From Arthrobacter saudimassiliensis (lineage in GTDB: Bacteria; Actinomycetota; Actinomycetes; Actinomycetales; Micrococcaceae): a stretch of 64,000 nt of DNA. Below, piece by piece: positions 39,004-49,685 of the stretch. Position 1 is the stretch's first letter. Each line of letters starts with the position of its first letter. The stretch lies in NCBI GenBank assembly GCA_900016675.1, contig LN483070.1:1798001-1862000 (forward strand). The letters are read 5' to 3'. The translations under genes were made by a program, and so were the position numbers. Below the pieces are notes generated by a model. The model made no database searches. It was not told the DNA's origin and saw only the letters and a list, made by a program, of their open reading frames with translations.

Positions 39004-41565
39004 TTGCCCGGTATGAATCTCACGCGCGCAGAAGCCCGTGAACGCGCCGAACTGATCGACGTCGAAAGCTACGACGTCAACCTCGACCTGACCCGCGGGG
39101 ACGAGGTCTTCGGCAGCACCACCGTGGTGAAGTTCTCCGCACGCGCCGGCGCCTCGACATTCATCGATGCCGTCACGGCCGCCGTTCACCGGGTCACCCT
39201 CAACGGCGTCGCCCTGGATCCGGCGGAGGTTTCCGACGGCGTCCGCATCCAGCTGCCGAACCTCGCCGAGTCCAACGAGCTGGTGGTCGAGGCCGACGCC
39301 CTGTACATGAACACCGGCGAAGGGCTGCACCGGTTCGTGGACCCGGTGGACAACGAGGTCTACCTCTACTCCCAGTTCGAGGTTCCGGACTCCCGGCGCA
39401 TGTTCGCCGTCTTCGAGCAGCCCGACCTGAAGGCCAGCTTCCGTTTCACCGTCACCGCGCCCTCACACTGGGACGTCATCTCCAACTCCCCCACGCCCGA
39501 GCCCGTCGCGGCCGAGGCCGTGGACGCCTCCGCCCCGAAGTCCACCTGGTCCTTCGAGCCGACCCCGCGCATCTCCTCCTACATCACCGCCCTCATCGCC
39601 GGCCCCTACCAGTCGGTGCGCAGCGAGCTGACCAGCTCCGACGGGCGCGTCATCCCGCTGGGCGTCTTCGCCCGCCGCTCGCTGATGCAGTACCTGGACG
39701 CCGAAAACGTCTTCGAGCTGACCCGGCAGGGGTTCGCCTTCTACGAGGAGCAGTTCGGCACCGCGTACCCGTTCGAGAAGTACGACCAGCTGTTCGTGCC
39801 GGAGTTCAACGCCGGTGCCATGGAGAACGCCGGCGCCGTCACCTTCCTGGAGAGCTACGTCTTCCGCTCCCGCGTGCCGGAGGCGACCATCGAGCGGCGC
39901 GCCGTCACGATCCTGCACGAGCTGGCGCACATGTGGTTCGGCGACCTGGTGACCATGCGCTGGTGGAACGACCTGTGGCTGAACGAGTCCTTCGCGGAGT
40001 TCATGTCCACCCTCGCCGCTGCCGAGGCCACCGAATTCAAGCAGGCGTGGACCACCTTCGCGTCCCTCGAGAAGGGCTGGGCGTACCGCCAGGACCAGCT
40101 GCCCACCACGCACCCGATCGTCGCCGAGATCCGCGACCTTGAGGACGTGCAGGTCAACTTCGACGGCATCACCTACGCCAAGGGCGCTTCCGTGCTCAAG
40201 CAGCTGGTGGCCTGGGTCGGCCAGGACAGGTTCATGGCCGGGGTGCGCGAGTACTTCGGCAAGCACGCCTGGGGCAACACCGTGCTCACCGACCTGCTCA
40301 GCGAGCTGGAGGCCGCCAGCGGCAGGAACCTGGCCGACTGGTCCGCGAAGTGGCTGGAGACCGCCGGCGTCAACACCCTGCACCCGCTGATCGAAGCCGA
40401 CGACGAGGGCGCGCTCACCCGGCTGGCGATCCGCCAGACCGCCGTGGAGGAGTACCCGACGCTGCGCCCGCACCGCCTGGCGGTCGGCTTCTACAACGAG
40501 GGTGAGGACGGGCGGCTGCACCGCACGCACCGCATCGAGCTCGACGTCGACGGCGAACTCACCGAGGTCGCCGACGCCGCCGGCCTGGCGCAGCCGGACC
40601 TGCTGCTGCTCAATGACGACGACCTGGCCTACGCCAAGATCCGCCTCGACCCCAAGTCCCAGCGCACCGCCGTGCGCCGGCTGCGGGACATCTCCGAGTC
40701 GCTGCCCCGCACCCTGGTCTGGGCCGCGGCCTGGGACGGAACCCGCGACGGCGAAATCCCCGCCCGCAACTACGTCGAGCTCGTCCTGCAGAACATCGCC
40801 GACGAAACCGACTCCACCGTGGTGCAGGTCCTGCTGCGCCAGTTGGCGACCACGCTGGCGTTCTATGTGGACCCGGCGGACCGTGACGCGATGACGGCCG
40901 CCGCGGCCGACAGCCTGTGGGACCTCAGCCGCGCCGCCGCGCCCGGCTCCGATTCCCAGCTGCAGTTCGTCAAGGCCTTCGCCGCGCACGCCGTCTCCGA
41001 CGCCCAGCTCGACGCCCTCGGCGCGCTGTTCTCCGGGGAGGCCTCCCTTGAGGGCCTGGAGATCGACGCCGACCTGCGCTGGGAGCTGCTGACCGGCCTG
41101 GTGGTGGGCGGCCGCGCCGGCCAGGACGACATCAACGCCGAGCTGCAGCGCGACCCGACCGCCACCGGCCAGCTGGCCGCCGCCCAGGCCACGGCCGCCC
41201 TCCCGGGCGCCGAGGCCAAGGCCGCCGCCTGGGAGTCGATCGTCGAACGGTCCGAGCTGCCCAACGCGGCCCAGCGCTCGGCGATCGTCGGCTTCAGCCG
41301 GGTCCACGACGCCTCCGTGCTGGAGCCGTACGTCGACCGGTACTTCGAAGCCGTCCGCGAGGTGTGGAACACCCGCACCCACGAGATCGCCCAGCAGATC
41401 GTCGTCGGGCTCTACCCCTCCCGGCTCACCCGGCAGGAAACGATCGACCGGACGGACGCGTTCCTCGAATCGCTCGGCGACGAGGCCCCGGCCCTGCGCC
41501 GGTTGATCCTGGAAAGCCGTGACGGCCTGGTCCGTGCATTGAAGGCCCAGGCCGCCGACAAGTAG
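39004..41565 (+). CDS. pepN: Aminopeptidase N
   Basis: This M1-family zinc aminopeptidase of 853 residues has NAGAMENAGAVTF (substrate N-terminus recognition), the zinc motif HELAHMWFGDL (His305 and His309) with the distal Glu in NDLWLNESFAEF, and an ERAP1-like helical C-terminal domain. It is cytoplasmic, with no signal peptide. The TTG at 39004 has GAAAGG 7 nt upstream; the in-frame ATG at 39013 is spaced too far from it, so TTG is preferred. A monocistronic gene of normal length. Confidence 0.95.
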   Translation: MPGMNLTRAEARERAELIDVESYDVNLDLTRGDEVFGSTTVVKFSARAGASTFIDAVTAAVHRVTLNGVALDPAEVSDGVRIQLPNLAESNELVVEADALYMNTGEGLHRFVDPVDNEVYLYSQFEVPDSRRMFAVFEQPDLKASFRFTVTAPSHWDVISNSPTPEPVAAEAVDASAPKSTWSFEPTPRISSYITALIAGPYQSVRSELTSSDGRVIPLGVFARRSLMQYLDAENVFELTRQGFAFYEEQFGTAYPFEKYDQLFVPEFNAGAMENAGAVTFLESYVFRSRVPEATIERRAVTILHELAHMWFGDLVTMRWWNDLWLNESFAEFMSTLAAAEATEFKQAWTTFASLEKGWAYRQDQLPTTHPIVAEIRDLEDVQVNFDGITYAKGASVLKQLVAWVGQDRFMAGVREYFGKHAWGNTVLTDLLSELEAASGRNLADWSAKWLETAGVNTLHPLIEADDEGALTRLAIRQTAVEEYPTLRPHRLAVGFYNEGEDGRLHRTHRIELDVDGELTEVADAAGLAQPDLLLLNDDDLAYAKIRLDPKSQRTAVRRLRDISESLPRTLVWAAAWDGTRDGEIPARNYVELVLQNIADETDSTVVQVLLRQLATTLAFYVDPADRDAMTAAAADSLWDLSRAAAPGSDSQLQFVKAFAAHAVSDAQLDALGALFSGEASLEGLEIDADLRWELLTGLVVGGRAGQDDINAELQRDPTATGQLAAAQATAALPGAEAKAAAWESIVERSELPNAAQRSAIVGFSRVHDASVLEPYVDRYFEAVREVWNTRTHEIAQQIVVGLYPSRLTRQETIDRTDAFLESLGDEAPALRRLILESRDGLVRALKAQAADK

Positions 41566-41579
41566 CCCGGGCTTCACCC

Positions 41580-41601
41580 GACCGCGGCCGGCTGCCGCGG
41601 T
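41580..41601 (+). terminator. Weak hairpin after pepN
   Basis: A 7-bp stem (ACCGCGG / CCGCGGT) lies 15 bp after the pepN stop with no T-run. The OsmC gene follows after 58 bp. Confidence 0.35.
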
Positions 41602-41622
41602 TCCCCCTGAAAGGACAGGCCG

Positions 41623-42117
41623 ATGATCAACTCCGAGCACCGCTACGGGGTGCGCCTGGAATGGACGGGGAACCGCGGCAGCGGCACCTCCGGGTACCGT
41701 GCCTACGGCCGGGACCACGTCCTCAGCGCCGACGGGCTGCCGGACATTGCCGGCACCGCGGACCCGACCTTCCACGGCGACCGCGACCGGTGGAATCCGG
41801 AGCAGCTGCTCCTCGCCGCCCTGTCCCAGTGCCACATGCTCTCCTTCCTGCACGTGGCGGTGCGCCACGGCCACGTCGTCACCGGCTACACCGACGACGC
41901 AGCGGGGACGCTGCGCCTGAACCGGGACGGCAGCGGAGAGTTCACCGACGTCCTGCTCCGGCCGCGTGTCAGCTTCGGTCCAGGGCCGGCGCCGACGGAG
42001 CAGGAGCACGGGCAGCTGCACGCCGAGGCGAACCGGCTCTGCTTCATTGCCCGCAGCGTCGCGTTCCCGGTACGGCACGAGCCCGCCGCCGTCCTCCCGG
42101 CAGCCGGCCCGTCCTGA
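41623..42117 (+). CDS. OsmC family protein
   Basis: OsmC/Ohr proteins reduce organic peroxides with two conserved cysteines. The 164-residue sequence has WNPEQLLLAALSQCHMLSFL (first Cys) and EANRLCFIARSVAFPV (second Cys). The usual RxxW-type N-terminal part is present. This looks like the YhfA/OsmC-like subgroup, and a peroxidase role is inferred. AAAGGA precedes the ATG. Confidence 0.85.
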   Translation: MINSEHRYGVRLEWTGNRGSGTSGYRAYGRDHVLSADGLPDIAGTADPTFHGDRDRWNPEQLLLAALSQCHMLSFLHVAVRHGHVVTGYTDDAAGTLRLNRDGSGEFTDVLLRPRVSFGPGPAPTEQEHGQLHAEANRLCFIARSVAFPVRHEPAAVLPAAGPS

Positions 42118-42171
42118 CGCCGGCGGCAGGGACCGCGTCGGGGGAACCCTGCTTCCACCGGTAACCTGCTT

Positions 42172-42199
42172 AGGTGGCGGAACAACGGTTCCGCCACCT
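42172..42199 (+). terminator. Strong hairpin between the OsmC and MscS-type genes
   Basis: A perfect 12-bp stem (AGGTGGCGGAAC / GTTCCGCCACCT, 4-nt loop) is probably the OsmC terminator. It also argues against starting the next gene at the GTG inside it (42174). Confidence 0.6.
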
Positions 42200-42221
42200 G
42201 CAGAGGGAAGGAAGACAACAC

Positions 42222-42914
42222 GTGCTGAACGCCGCGGAAGCCGATATGCCCGACATCGAGGTCCGGGAGTTCGATGTCCCGGGGCTGATCGAAGCCGGCA
42301 TCATCATCGTCATCGGCCTGGTGGTGCTGGCCGTGGCCCGGTTCCTCATCAACCGCCTCGTGGCCCGGGCGCAGAAGGGCTACACCTTCTTCGGCGGCCG
42401 GCAGCTGAAGTGGGCCCGCCCCGCCCGGGCGAAGGCCGAGAGCCAGCGGCGCACCCAGCGCGCGGACACCATCGGCGCGCTGCTGCGCAGCGCCGTCACC
42501 CTCTCCGTCGGCATCCTCACCGGAATCATGGCGCTGGAAGCCATCGGCATCAACATCGCTCCCCTGCTGGCCAGCGTGGGCGTGCTGGGCCTGGCGCTGA
42601 GCTTCGGAGCCCGCGAAATGATCCAGGACGCCATCTCCGGATTCTTCATCACCATCGAGGACCAGTACGGGATCGGTGACACCATCGAGGTGGGCGAGAT
42701 CGTGGGCACCGTCCAGTCCGTGGGCATCCGCATCACCCGCCTCACCGACGAGCGCGGCGTCGTCTGGTATGTCCGCAACGGCGAGATCGCCAAGGTCGGC
42801 AACCGCTCCCAGGGCCGCTACGTGCAGCCTGCGGATCCCGAGCCGGTGCCGGTCGACGCCGCCGGAAGCACCGCCAGCGAACCCGCTGCAGAAACCCGAA
42901 AGGACCAGCCGTGA
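42222..42914 (+). CDS. Small-conductance mechanosensitive channel (MscS family)
   Basis: The 230-residue product has a first membrane helix ([20 protein letters not shown]), a second region ([18 protein letters not shown]), and the pore-lining TM3 with the [20 protein letters not shown] motif. The beta domain ([19 protein letters not shown]) follows. It is a minimal MscS-type channel that would release osmolytes under hypo-osmotic shock. The GTG at 42222 ([11 protein letters not shown]) is preferred, with AGGGAAGGA about 10 nt upstream. The stop overlaps the globin start (GTGA). Confidence 0.9.
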   Translation: MLNAAEADMPDIEVREFDVPGLIEAGIIIVIGLVVLAVARFLINRLVARAQKGYTFFGGRQLKWARPARAKAESQRRTQRADTIGALLRSAVTLSVGILTGIMALEAIGINIAPLLASVGVLGLALSFGAREMIQDAISGFFITIEDQYGIGDTIEVGEIVGTVQSVGIRITRLTDERGVVWYVRNGEIAKVGNRSQGRYVQPADPEPVPVDAAGSTASEPAAETRKDQP

Positions 42915-43378
42915 CCGAGGCACCGCACCCGCTTCCGCGCCCGCAGCAGGGCGCCGCCCTTCCCCTGGGCGCCGCCCGGCCGGGACCTTTCACCCAGCCC
43001 GGCTACACGGAGAACTTCTATGAGGCCGTGGGCGGCCACGCCACCTTCGTGCGCCTCGTGGACGAGTTCTACGACGGCGTCGCGACGGATCCGCTGATGC
43101 GGCCGATGTATCCGGAGGAAGACCTCGGGCCGGCCAAGGAACGGCTGCTGCTCTTCCTGGAACAGTACTGGGGCGGACCGCGCACCTACTCCGAACAGCG
43201 CGGGCATCCCCGGCTGCGCATGCGGCACATGCCCTACGCCGTCTCGCCCGCCGCCCGTGACGCCTGGCTGCTGCACATGCGGCGCGCGGTGGACAAGCTG
43301 GAGCTTTCTCCCCTGCACGAGGCAACGCTCTGGGACTATCTGGAACGGGCGGCCCACTCCATGGTCAACAGCGCCTGA
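42911..43378 (+). CDS. glbO: Truncated haemoglobin, group II (GlbO-like)
   Basis: The 155-residue globin shows [20 protein letters not shown], the [20 protein letters not shown] segment, [16 protein letters not shown] with TyrCD/TrpG8-region residues, and [12 protein letters not shown] with the proximal His. These are group II trHb features as in M. tuberculosis GlbO. It probably binds oxygen or detoxifies reactive species. A short extra N-terminal stretch (about 25 residues) precedes the fold. The GTG start overlaps the MscS stop by 4 bp, so the two are coupled. Confidence 0.93.
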   Translation: MTEAPHPLPRPQQGAALPLGAARPGPFTQPGYTENFYEAVGGHATFVRLVDEFYDGVATDPLMRPMYPEEDLGPAKERLLLFLEQYWGGPRTYSEQRGHPRLRMRHMPYAVSPAARDAWLLHMRRAVDKLELSPLHEATLWDYLERAAHSMVNSA

Positions 43379-43385
43379 CCTGGCC

Positions 43386-44057
43386 TCAGAAGGCGAATGC
43401 CGCGCCCTGCCGCACCAGCACATGCCCGTGCGGCAGGCTCAGCCGCAGCCAGCGCCCGTTGCGCAGCACCGGCGCGGGGCCGGCCTGCTCAGGGCGCGGC
43501 AGGAACCCCAGCGTCACGGCGGCGAAGGCCGCGCCGGACGGCAGCGGGCCGGGCGAGCCCTCCAGCGGCCGGCCCCACACCGCGTTCCGGGCCGAATCGA
43601 CGACGGCGGCGCCGGGATTCTGCGGCACCGCCTCGGCAACCAGCCGCATCCCCTCCGCGGCTGCATCGGTCAGTGCCGCGGCCGGCACGGTGCCCGCCGG
43701 CTCCCACCCCGAGCGGGGCGGGCTGATCCCGGCCCAGGTCTCATGTACCTGGACCGGAGGCAGCGACAGGGAAGTGGCGCCGCCTGCCATCCGGGCCAGC
43801 CGGTCCGCCACCGCGGAGAGTTCGACGGTGCTGTCCACCTCGGCGGGCTCGGCAAGCGGCATCGTGCGCAGCCCGAGTACCGTCGGGCCGGCTTCGCCCA
43901 GCCCCCGGGGACGCAGTGCACACACCCAGGCCGCCAGCACCGTGCCGGAGGCCTGCAGGCGGATCGCGCCGTCGGCGGCGCTGCGGGCCCGGACCACGAA
44001 GGTGCGCAGATCCGCCGTCACCTGGGCGTCTGCCAGGACCAGCTCCTCCCCCGCCAT
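43386..44057 (-). CDS. Hypothetical protein (223 aa), coupled to an acyl-CoA thioesterase
   Basis: I do not recognise a family. The sequence is an alternating hydrophobic, Ala/Gly/Val-rich protein without signal peptide or membrane helix; motifs such as RTFVVRARSAADGAIRLQAS resemble a beta-rich fold. The start overlaps the thioesterase stop (TGATG), so the two are co-translated, which suggests a shared process. It is convergent with the globin gene. Confidence 0.6.
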   Translation of the reverse strand: MAGEELVLADAQVTADLRTFVVRARSAADGAIRLQASGTVLAAWVCALRPRGLGEAGPTVLGLRTMPLAEPAEVDSTVELSAVADRLARMAGGATSLSLPPVQVHETWAGISPPRSGWEPAGTVPAAALTDAAAEGMRLVAEAVPQNPGAAVVDSARNAVWGRPLEGSPGPLPSGAAFAAVTLGFLPRPEQAGPAPVLRNGRWLRLSLPHGHVLVRQGAAFAF

Positions 44058-44548
44058 CAGCGCTCCCCCGCAGCCACCGGACGGCGCCGGAACGGCACCG
44101 GCCCGGCCTGCCAGGACGCCAGGACCCGCCGCTGGGCCTCGCTGAGCCGGCGCGGAGCACCGGTCTCGGCGTCGACGAGGACCATCGTCGCCTCCGCCAG
44201 GGCGTAGGTGGGCACGCCGTCGTCATCCGTCAGCCGGAAGCCGTAGCCGAAGCTCGAGGTTCCGATGCTTGTGGTCCAGGTTTCCACCAGCACGGGTTCC
44301 GGCCGGTAGGTCAGCGGGGCGAGGTACTCGATCTCCTGGCGGGCCACGAACGTCCGGCACGCTGCGCCGACGAGCCCGCGGAAGGTCACGACGCCGTCGC
44401 CGCCCCCGTCCGCCCCGTCCGGAACCGGCAGCATGCCCAGCCGCACCCGGGCGTCTTCGAGGAACTGCAGGTAGCGGACATTGTTGACGTGGCCGTTGGC
44501 GTCTTCGTCACCGAAGCGCAGCTGGATGGGAAACCGGTTCACTGGCAT
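44057..44548 (-). CDS. Acyl-CoA thioesterase (hot-dog fold, 4-hydroxybenzoyl-CoA thioesterase type)
   Basis: The 163-residue product has the single-domain hot-dog signature RFGDEDANGHVNNVRYLQF, with the catalytic Asp in the helix-start region, then VARQEIEYLAPLTYRPEPV and SFGYGFRL. It hydrolyses acyl- or aryl-CoA; the substrate is unknown. Three starts are possible; a strong GGAGG precedes MPVNRF (44548) and the nearby GTG (44542). It is coupled to the downstream unknown protein. Confidence 0.85.
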   Translation of the reverse strand: MPVNRFPIQLRFGDEDANGHVNNVRYLQFLEDARVRLGMLPVPDGADGGGDGVVTFRGLVGAACRTFVARQEIEYLAPLTYRPEPVLVETWTTSIGTSSFGYGFRLTDDDGVPTYALAEATMVLVDAETGAPRRLSEAQRRVLASWQAGPVPFRRRPVAAGER

Positions 44549-44671
44549 GTCCTCCATCCTCTCAAACCCCGTCACCGCCGCCGAACCGGCCCGTTTGGGG
44601 GTTCCCGGCGGGAGTGCATATTCTCAAAGGACGGCGCCGGCGGCGCGGCACTACCCTTGGGAGCACACCAA

Positions 44672-45574
44672 ATGACGATGGATGGAACGTTCAATCCGAC
44701 CCGGGCCCTGCTGGACCTGCTGGACCTCAGCAACGGCGGCGGCGCGCGGACGGACGAGGACGTCTTCGTGGGCACGTCCCTGCCCGAGCCGCGGCGCCGG
44801 GTGTTCGGCGGCCAGGTGCTGGCGCAGTCGCTGGTCGCGGCCGCCCGCACCGTGGAGCCGGGCCGGCTGATGCACTCCATGCACGGCTACTTCCTGCGCC
44901 CCGGCGATACCGAGCAGCCCATCACGTTCGGCGTGCAGCGCCTGCGCGACGGGCGTTCGTTCTCGGCCCGGCGGACACACGCATATCAGGACGGCGTGCC
45001 GATCCTGTCCCTGATCGCCTCCTTCCAGGCCCCCGGCGAAGGCCTCGACCACCAGGAACAGATGCCGGAGGGCATTCCCGACCCGGAGACCCTGCCCACC
45101 ACCGCCGAACTGCTCGGCGGCTACGACCATCCGGTGGCCAAGGCGTGGGCCCACCGCCGGCCCATGGACATCCGCCATGTCACGTCCCCGCTCTACGTCG
45201 AGCCGGGGGTGGAGCGCAGCGCCCGCAACGCCGTCTGGATGAAGACCTTCGACCCGATGCCGGACGACCAGAACCTGCACCGCGCGGCGCTGGCCTACGC
45301 CAGCGACTACACGCTGCTGGAGCCGGTGCTGCGCCGCCACGGCCTGGCCTGGACGGCTCCCGGCATGAGCGTGGCCAGCCTCGACCATGCCATGTGGTGG
45401 CACCGGCCGCTGCGTGTGGACGAGTGGCTGCTCTACGTGCAGGAATCCCCCAGCGCCTCCTCGGCGCGCGGCCTGAGCACCGGCCGCATCTTCAACCGCG
45501 AGGGCGAACTGGTGGCCACCGTGGCCCAGGAGGGGATGGTCCGGGTACCGGAGGACACCCGCCCCGCCGGCTGA
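44672..45574 (+). CDS. tesB: Acyl-CoA thioesterase II (TesB)
   Basis: The 300-residue product has two hot-dog domains, with the TesB features RVFGGQVLAQSLVAA, HSMHGYFLRPGD, RDGRSFSARR and LDHAMWWHRP in the second half. It hydrolyses medium- to long-chain acyl-CoA. The ATG at 44672 has GGGAG 9 nt upstream. It is divergent from the smaller thioesterase, and shares a terminator with ettA. Confidence 0.93.
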   Translation: MTMDGTFNPTRALLDLLDLSNGGGARTDEDVFVGTSLPEPRRRVFGGQVLAQSLVAAARTVEPGRLMHSMHGYFLRPGDTEQPITFGVQRLRDGRSFSARRTHAYQDGVPILSLIASFQAPGEGLDHQEQMPEGIPDPETLPTTAELLGGYDHPVAKAWAHRRPMDIRHVTSPLYVEPGVERSARNAVWMKTFDPMPDDQNLHRAALAYASDYTLLEPVLRRHGLAWTAPGMSVASLDHAMWWHRPLRVDEWLLYVQESPSASSARGLSTGRIFNREGELVATVAQEGMVRVPEDTRPAG

Positions 45575-45619
45575 CTGCCGGGCCCGTCCGCAGGCTCCAA
45601 CGCACGCGCGAACGCAAGC

Positions 45620-45659
45620 GAAAGGGGCCGGAACCGCTTCAGCGGTTCCGGCCCCTTTC
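45620..45659. terminator. Bidirectional terminator between tesB and ettA
   Basis: An 18-bp perfect stem (GAAAGGGGCCGGAACCGC and complement, 4-nt loop) sits between two convergent genes with short T-runs on both sides. Confidence 0.88.
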
Positions 45660-45672
45660 ACTGTCCGGTCGA

Positions 45673-47355
<1,683 letters not shown>

Positions 47356-47428
47356 GCCTTCAAGGCTAGTGGGTGCACAGGGCAAGTGCCATTTCAACCG
47401 CAGCGGGGTTGCGCCGTGCCGGCTGCGG

Positions 47429-47935
47429 TCAGCCCTCGCCCCCGACGAAGCAGCTGCCGTCGGACAGCGCCGGCAGCACGGCCACGCTCACGGCTTCACC
47501 CCGAACCTCGCCGAAGACGCAGCTGCCTTCGACCGTCCCCGCAGCCACGACCGAGTCCACCTCAAGGCCGGTGGGGGTGACATCCTGGGAGACCCGGACG
47601 GTTTCCGGGGCAAGCCCGGCCGCGGTCATCGCCGCGGCGACCCGCTCCCGGTCGGGGGCAGCGCCGTCGGCGGCGAGCGCCGACAGCTCGGTGCGGACCC
47701 GTTCGGCGGCCTGTTCAGCGGCGGTCGGCGCGGAGTCGGAAGGCGCCGCTGCGGCGGCGCCGGTTCCGGGGGCCGACGCGGGAGCCGTCAGCCGGGGAGC
47801 CGCGCTGCTGCGGAAGTCGCCGCCGGAAAGGACCAGCGCGGCCGCTCCCGCACCACCGAGCATCAGGACGGCCAGGACGGTGATCAGCAGCCAGGGGCGT
47901 CGACGGGAGGCGGAGCGGTGGGCCATGCGCATCAT
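47429..47935 (-). CDS. Membrane-anchored secreted protein, DUF6993-like
   Basis: The 168-residue protein has a basic N-terminus and a signal/anchor helix (PWLLITVLAVLMLGGAGAAA), then a Ser/Ala/Pro-rich spacer and a C-terminal domain with two Cys (GSCVFGEVRG and DGSCFVGGEG). The TPTGLEVDSVVAAG block and Cys spacing recall the actinobacterial DUF6993 family; this is from memory. A disulfide in the extracytoplasmic domain is likely. It stands 73 bp downstream of ettA on the same strand. Confidence 0.65.
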   Translation of the reverse strand: MMRMAHRSASRRRPWLLITVLAVLMLGGAGAAALVLSGGDFRSSAAPRLTAPASAPGTGAAAAAPSDSAPTAAEQAAERVRTELSALAADGAAPDRERVAAAMTAAGLAPETVRVSQDVTPTGLEVDSVVAAGTVEGSCVFGEVRGEAVSVAVLPALSDGSCFVGGEG

Positions 47936-47988
47936 TCTGCCACGCGCCCCCGATGCCCGGTTCCTGCGCCCGGGTGCCCGGGAGCCCG

Positions 47989-48576
47989 TCAGTAGGGGGC
48001 TGCCTGGGCATCCGCGGGCTCCGCATCGGCTGACATGTCCTCGGGCCGGGCGGTGTCCGCTCCGGTCTCCTCGTCCCCACCGGGCAGGTCTCCGCCGGGG
48101 ATGTCCTCAACGGGCGATCCACCCCAGCCGCTGCCGTGACGACCAGGCATGTCCCCGCCGTCGGCCGGCCCGGCGGCGGAGCCGACCTCCGATCCAATGT
48201 CCTCGGCGGACCGGCCGGCCGGGTTGCGGCGGTACCGCGCCGTCCCCCACTGCAGGTCGTGCCCCACCGAATCCGCATCGACCTCGACCGCGGTGCCGCT
48301 GCGGCCGTCATCCCGTGTCCAGGGCCGGACCTTCAGCCGGCCGGTCACGAGGACCCGGTCGCCCTTCTGGACGCTCACGCCGACGTTGACCGCCAGCTGG
48401 CGGAACAGGTTCACGGTGTACCAGTTGGTCTGCCCGTCGCGCCATGTGCCCAGCATCCGGTCGTAGCGCCGTTCAGTGGTGCAGATCCGGAAGCCGGCCA
48501 CGGGGAGGCCGCTCTCGGTCGTGGTGCTGCGCACCTCGGTGGCCACGTAGCCGCGGATGGTGATGGTGTCGTTCAT
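47989..48576 (-). CDS. Single-stranded DNA-binding protein (SSB family paralogue)
   Basis: The 195-residue protein has an OB-fold of SSB type: ITIRGYVATEVRSTTT, FRICTTERRYDR, TNWYTVNLFRQLAVNV and VQKGDRVLVTGRLKVRPW. The C-terminal half is Gly/Asp-rich and acidic. The end is DAQAAPY rather than the DDDxPF tip of the replicative SSB, so it is probably an accessory SSB. The start at 48576 (MNDTITIRG) is the family start. The 190 bp upstream hold no gene. Confidence 0.87.
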   Translation of the reverse strand: MNDTITIRGYVATEVRSTTTESGLPVAGFRICTTERRYDRMLGTWRDGQTNWYTVNLFRQLAVNVGVSVQKGDRVLVTGRLKVRPWTRDDGRSGTAVEVDADSVGHDLQWGTARYRRNPAGRSAEDIGSEVGSAAGPADGGDMPGRHGSGWGGSPVEDIPGGDLPGGDEETGADTARPEDMSADAEPADAQAAPY

Positions 48577-48766
48577 CGTCGCCCCTGCCCTGTCGTCCCT
48601 CCGGGCTGCCGCCCGGGCAGCCGCCCCGTGGCGGCGTCCGCCACCAGCATCACCGGTGGGCACCGGCAGGCGGGCCGGCCGCCGCGTCCTGGGGATGGAA
48701 CGCTGGCCTCCCGCGCGGGTCGGCACTTGTGGAGGACAGGGACAGGCCGTGCCGACAGCCGGGACA

Positions 48767-49315
48767 CTACCTGCGACAGGCAGGCGCCGGGGGAAGCTCC
48801 CCGCCGTCCTCCCGAGCGGCCCCCGGGAAGCGAAGCCGTACCTGCGCCCGGGACACCGCGCCCCGGCAGGGAATCGCCAGCAGGTCCCCGACCGCGATGT
48901 CCGCCGGCAGGAGCACGGGGCCGCCGTTCAGGTCCGAGGCCTCGGAGAGCAGGCGCACGCTGCGGCGCCGCGTCCGGGCCCGCCGCCCCACAAGCCGTGC
49001 CGCGGCAAGCACGGCACGGCACCGCCCCAGGTCGGCATCGACCCACACCTCGGAGCGGCCGTGCCGGCAGGGCTCGAAGACCGCGGTGACCCTGGTCAGG
49101 AGCACCGTGCTGAACAGCTCCCTGCGCTGCCCCGCCGGCCCCGGTCCGGCGCCGGCGAGACCGATCCGCACGGAGGGCGTGGCCTCCCTGCGGCCGGCCC
49201 GGGCCAGCGACGACCCGTTGACGATCACGTCTGCGCGGGTCAGAACGGTGCCGTCCGGCCAGCACTGCTGTGCTGACACATGGGCCATCCGCCGGGCGGC
49301 CAGGATGCTGTTCAT
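48767..49315 (-). CDS. Hypothetical protein (182 aa)
   Basis: I do not recognise it. The composition is typical coding for this genome: alternating hydrophobic beta-like segments (TVLLTRVTAVFEPCRHGRSE, VLLPADIAVGDLLAIPCRG), basic stretches and no membrane helix. GAAGGGA sits about 8 nt before the ATG. It is divergent from the kdp locus and upstream of the SSB paralogue, from which 190 bp of non-coding sequence separate it. Confidence 0.5.
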   Translation of the reverse strand: MNSILAARRMAHVSAQQCWPDGTVLTRADVIVNGSSLARAGRREATPSVRIGLAGAGPGPAGQRRELFSTVLLTRVTAVFEPCRHGRSEVWVDADLGRCRAVLAAARLVGRRARTRRRSVRLLSEASDLNGGPVLLPADIAVGDLLAIPCRGAVSRAQVRLRFPGAAREDGGELPPAPACRR

Positions 49316-49685
49316 ATCGGTTTCCCTTCGTTCCCGCCGCCCGGCTCCCGTGGCCGGGCGCCCCTCGTGACGGCTGTGCTGCTGTCACTGCCCAGTCCTA
49401 CCTCTGCCGAGGACCCCGGAGGCGGGGCCACACGGAATCCAAACAGCCGGAGCCCCCACCGCCGCAGCAACGCCGACGGCGGTGAGCCGCCCCTGCCCCG
49501 CGCAGGGGGAAGGCGTTTTCGGCGCCGGCGTTTGGGCGTCGTTAGGTTTCCGCCTCGCTCCGTTTGGATTCCGTTAGGACGTGCCCGGGCCCCCTTCCGG
49601 CGGCGGTTGAATCGGTGTCCGGGCCGCGGACAGCGGCCCCCGTGCACCCGACCGGGCGCACCGATTCATTCCTCAAGGAGCCACT
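49316..49685. promoter_or_regulatory. kdp control region with three tandem-motif sites
   Basis: The 370 bp between the divergent hypothetical and the kdp genes have no gene. Copies of CGTTTGG-N4-CGTTAGG occur at 49529-49546 and 49561-49578, and an inverted copy (TGTTTGG-N4-CGTGTGG) at about 49428-49445. The half-sites are 11 bp apart, the spacing used by OmpR-family regulators such as KdpE. I see no clear -10/-35 pair downstream. The link to KdpE is inference. Confidence 0.5.

Noticed and set aside
39463-42078. An 871-codon open frame antisense to pepN and the OsmC gene
   Set aside because: Shadow of the plus-strand genes; composition is Gly/Val/Arg-rich with no domain signal.
48136-49370. 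Several plus-strand open frames opposite the SSB paralogue and the unknown gene
   Set aside because: Arg/Pro-rich products with no ribosome site; the minus-strand frames have normal composition.
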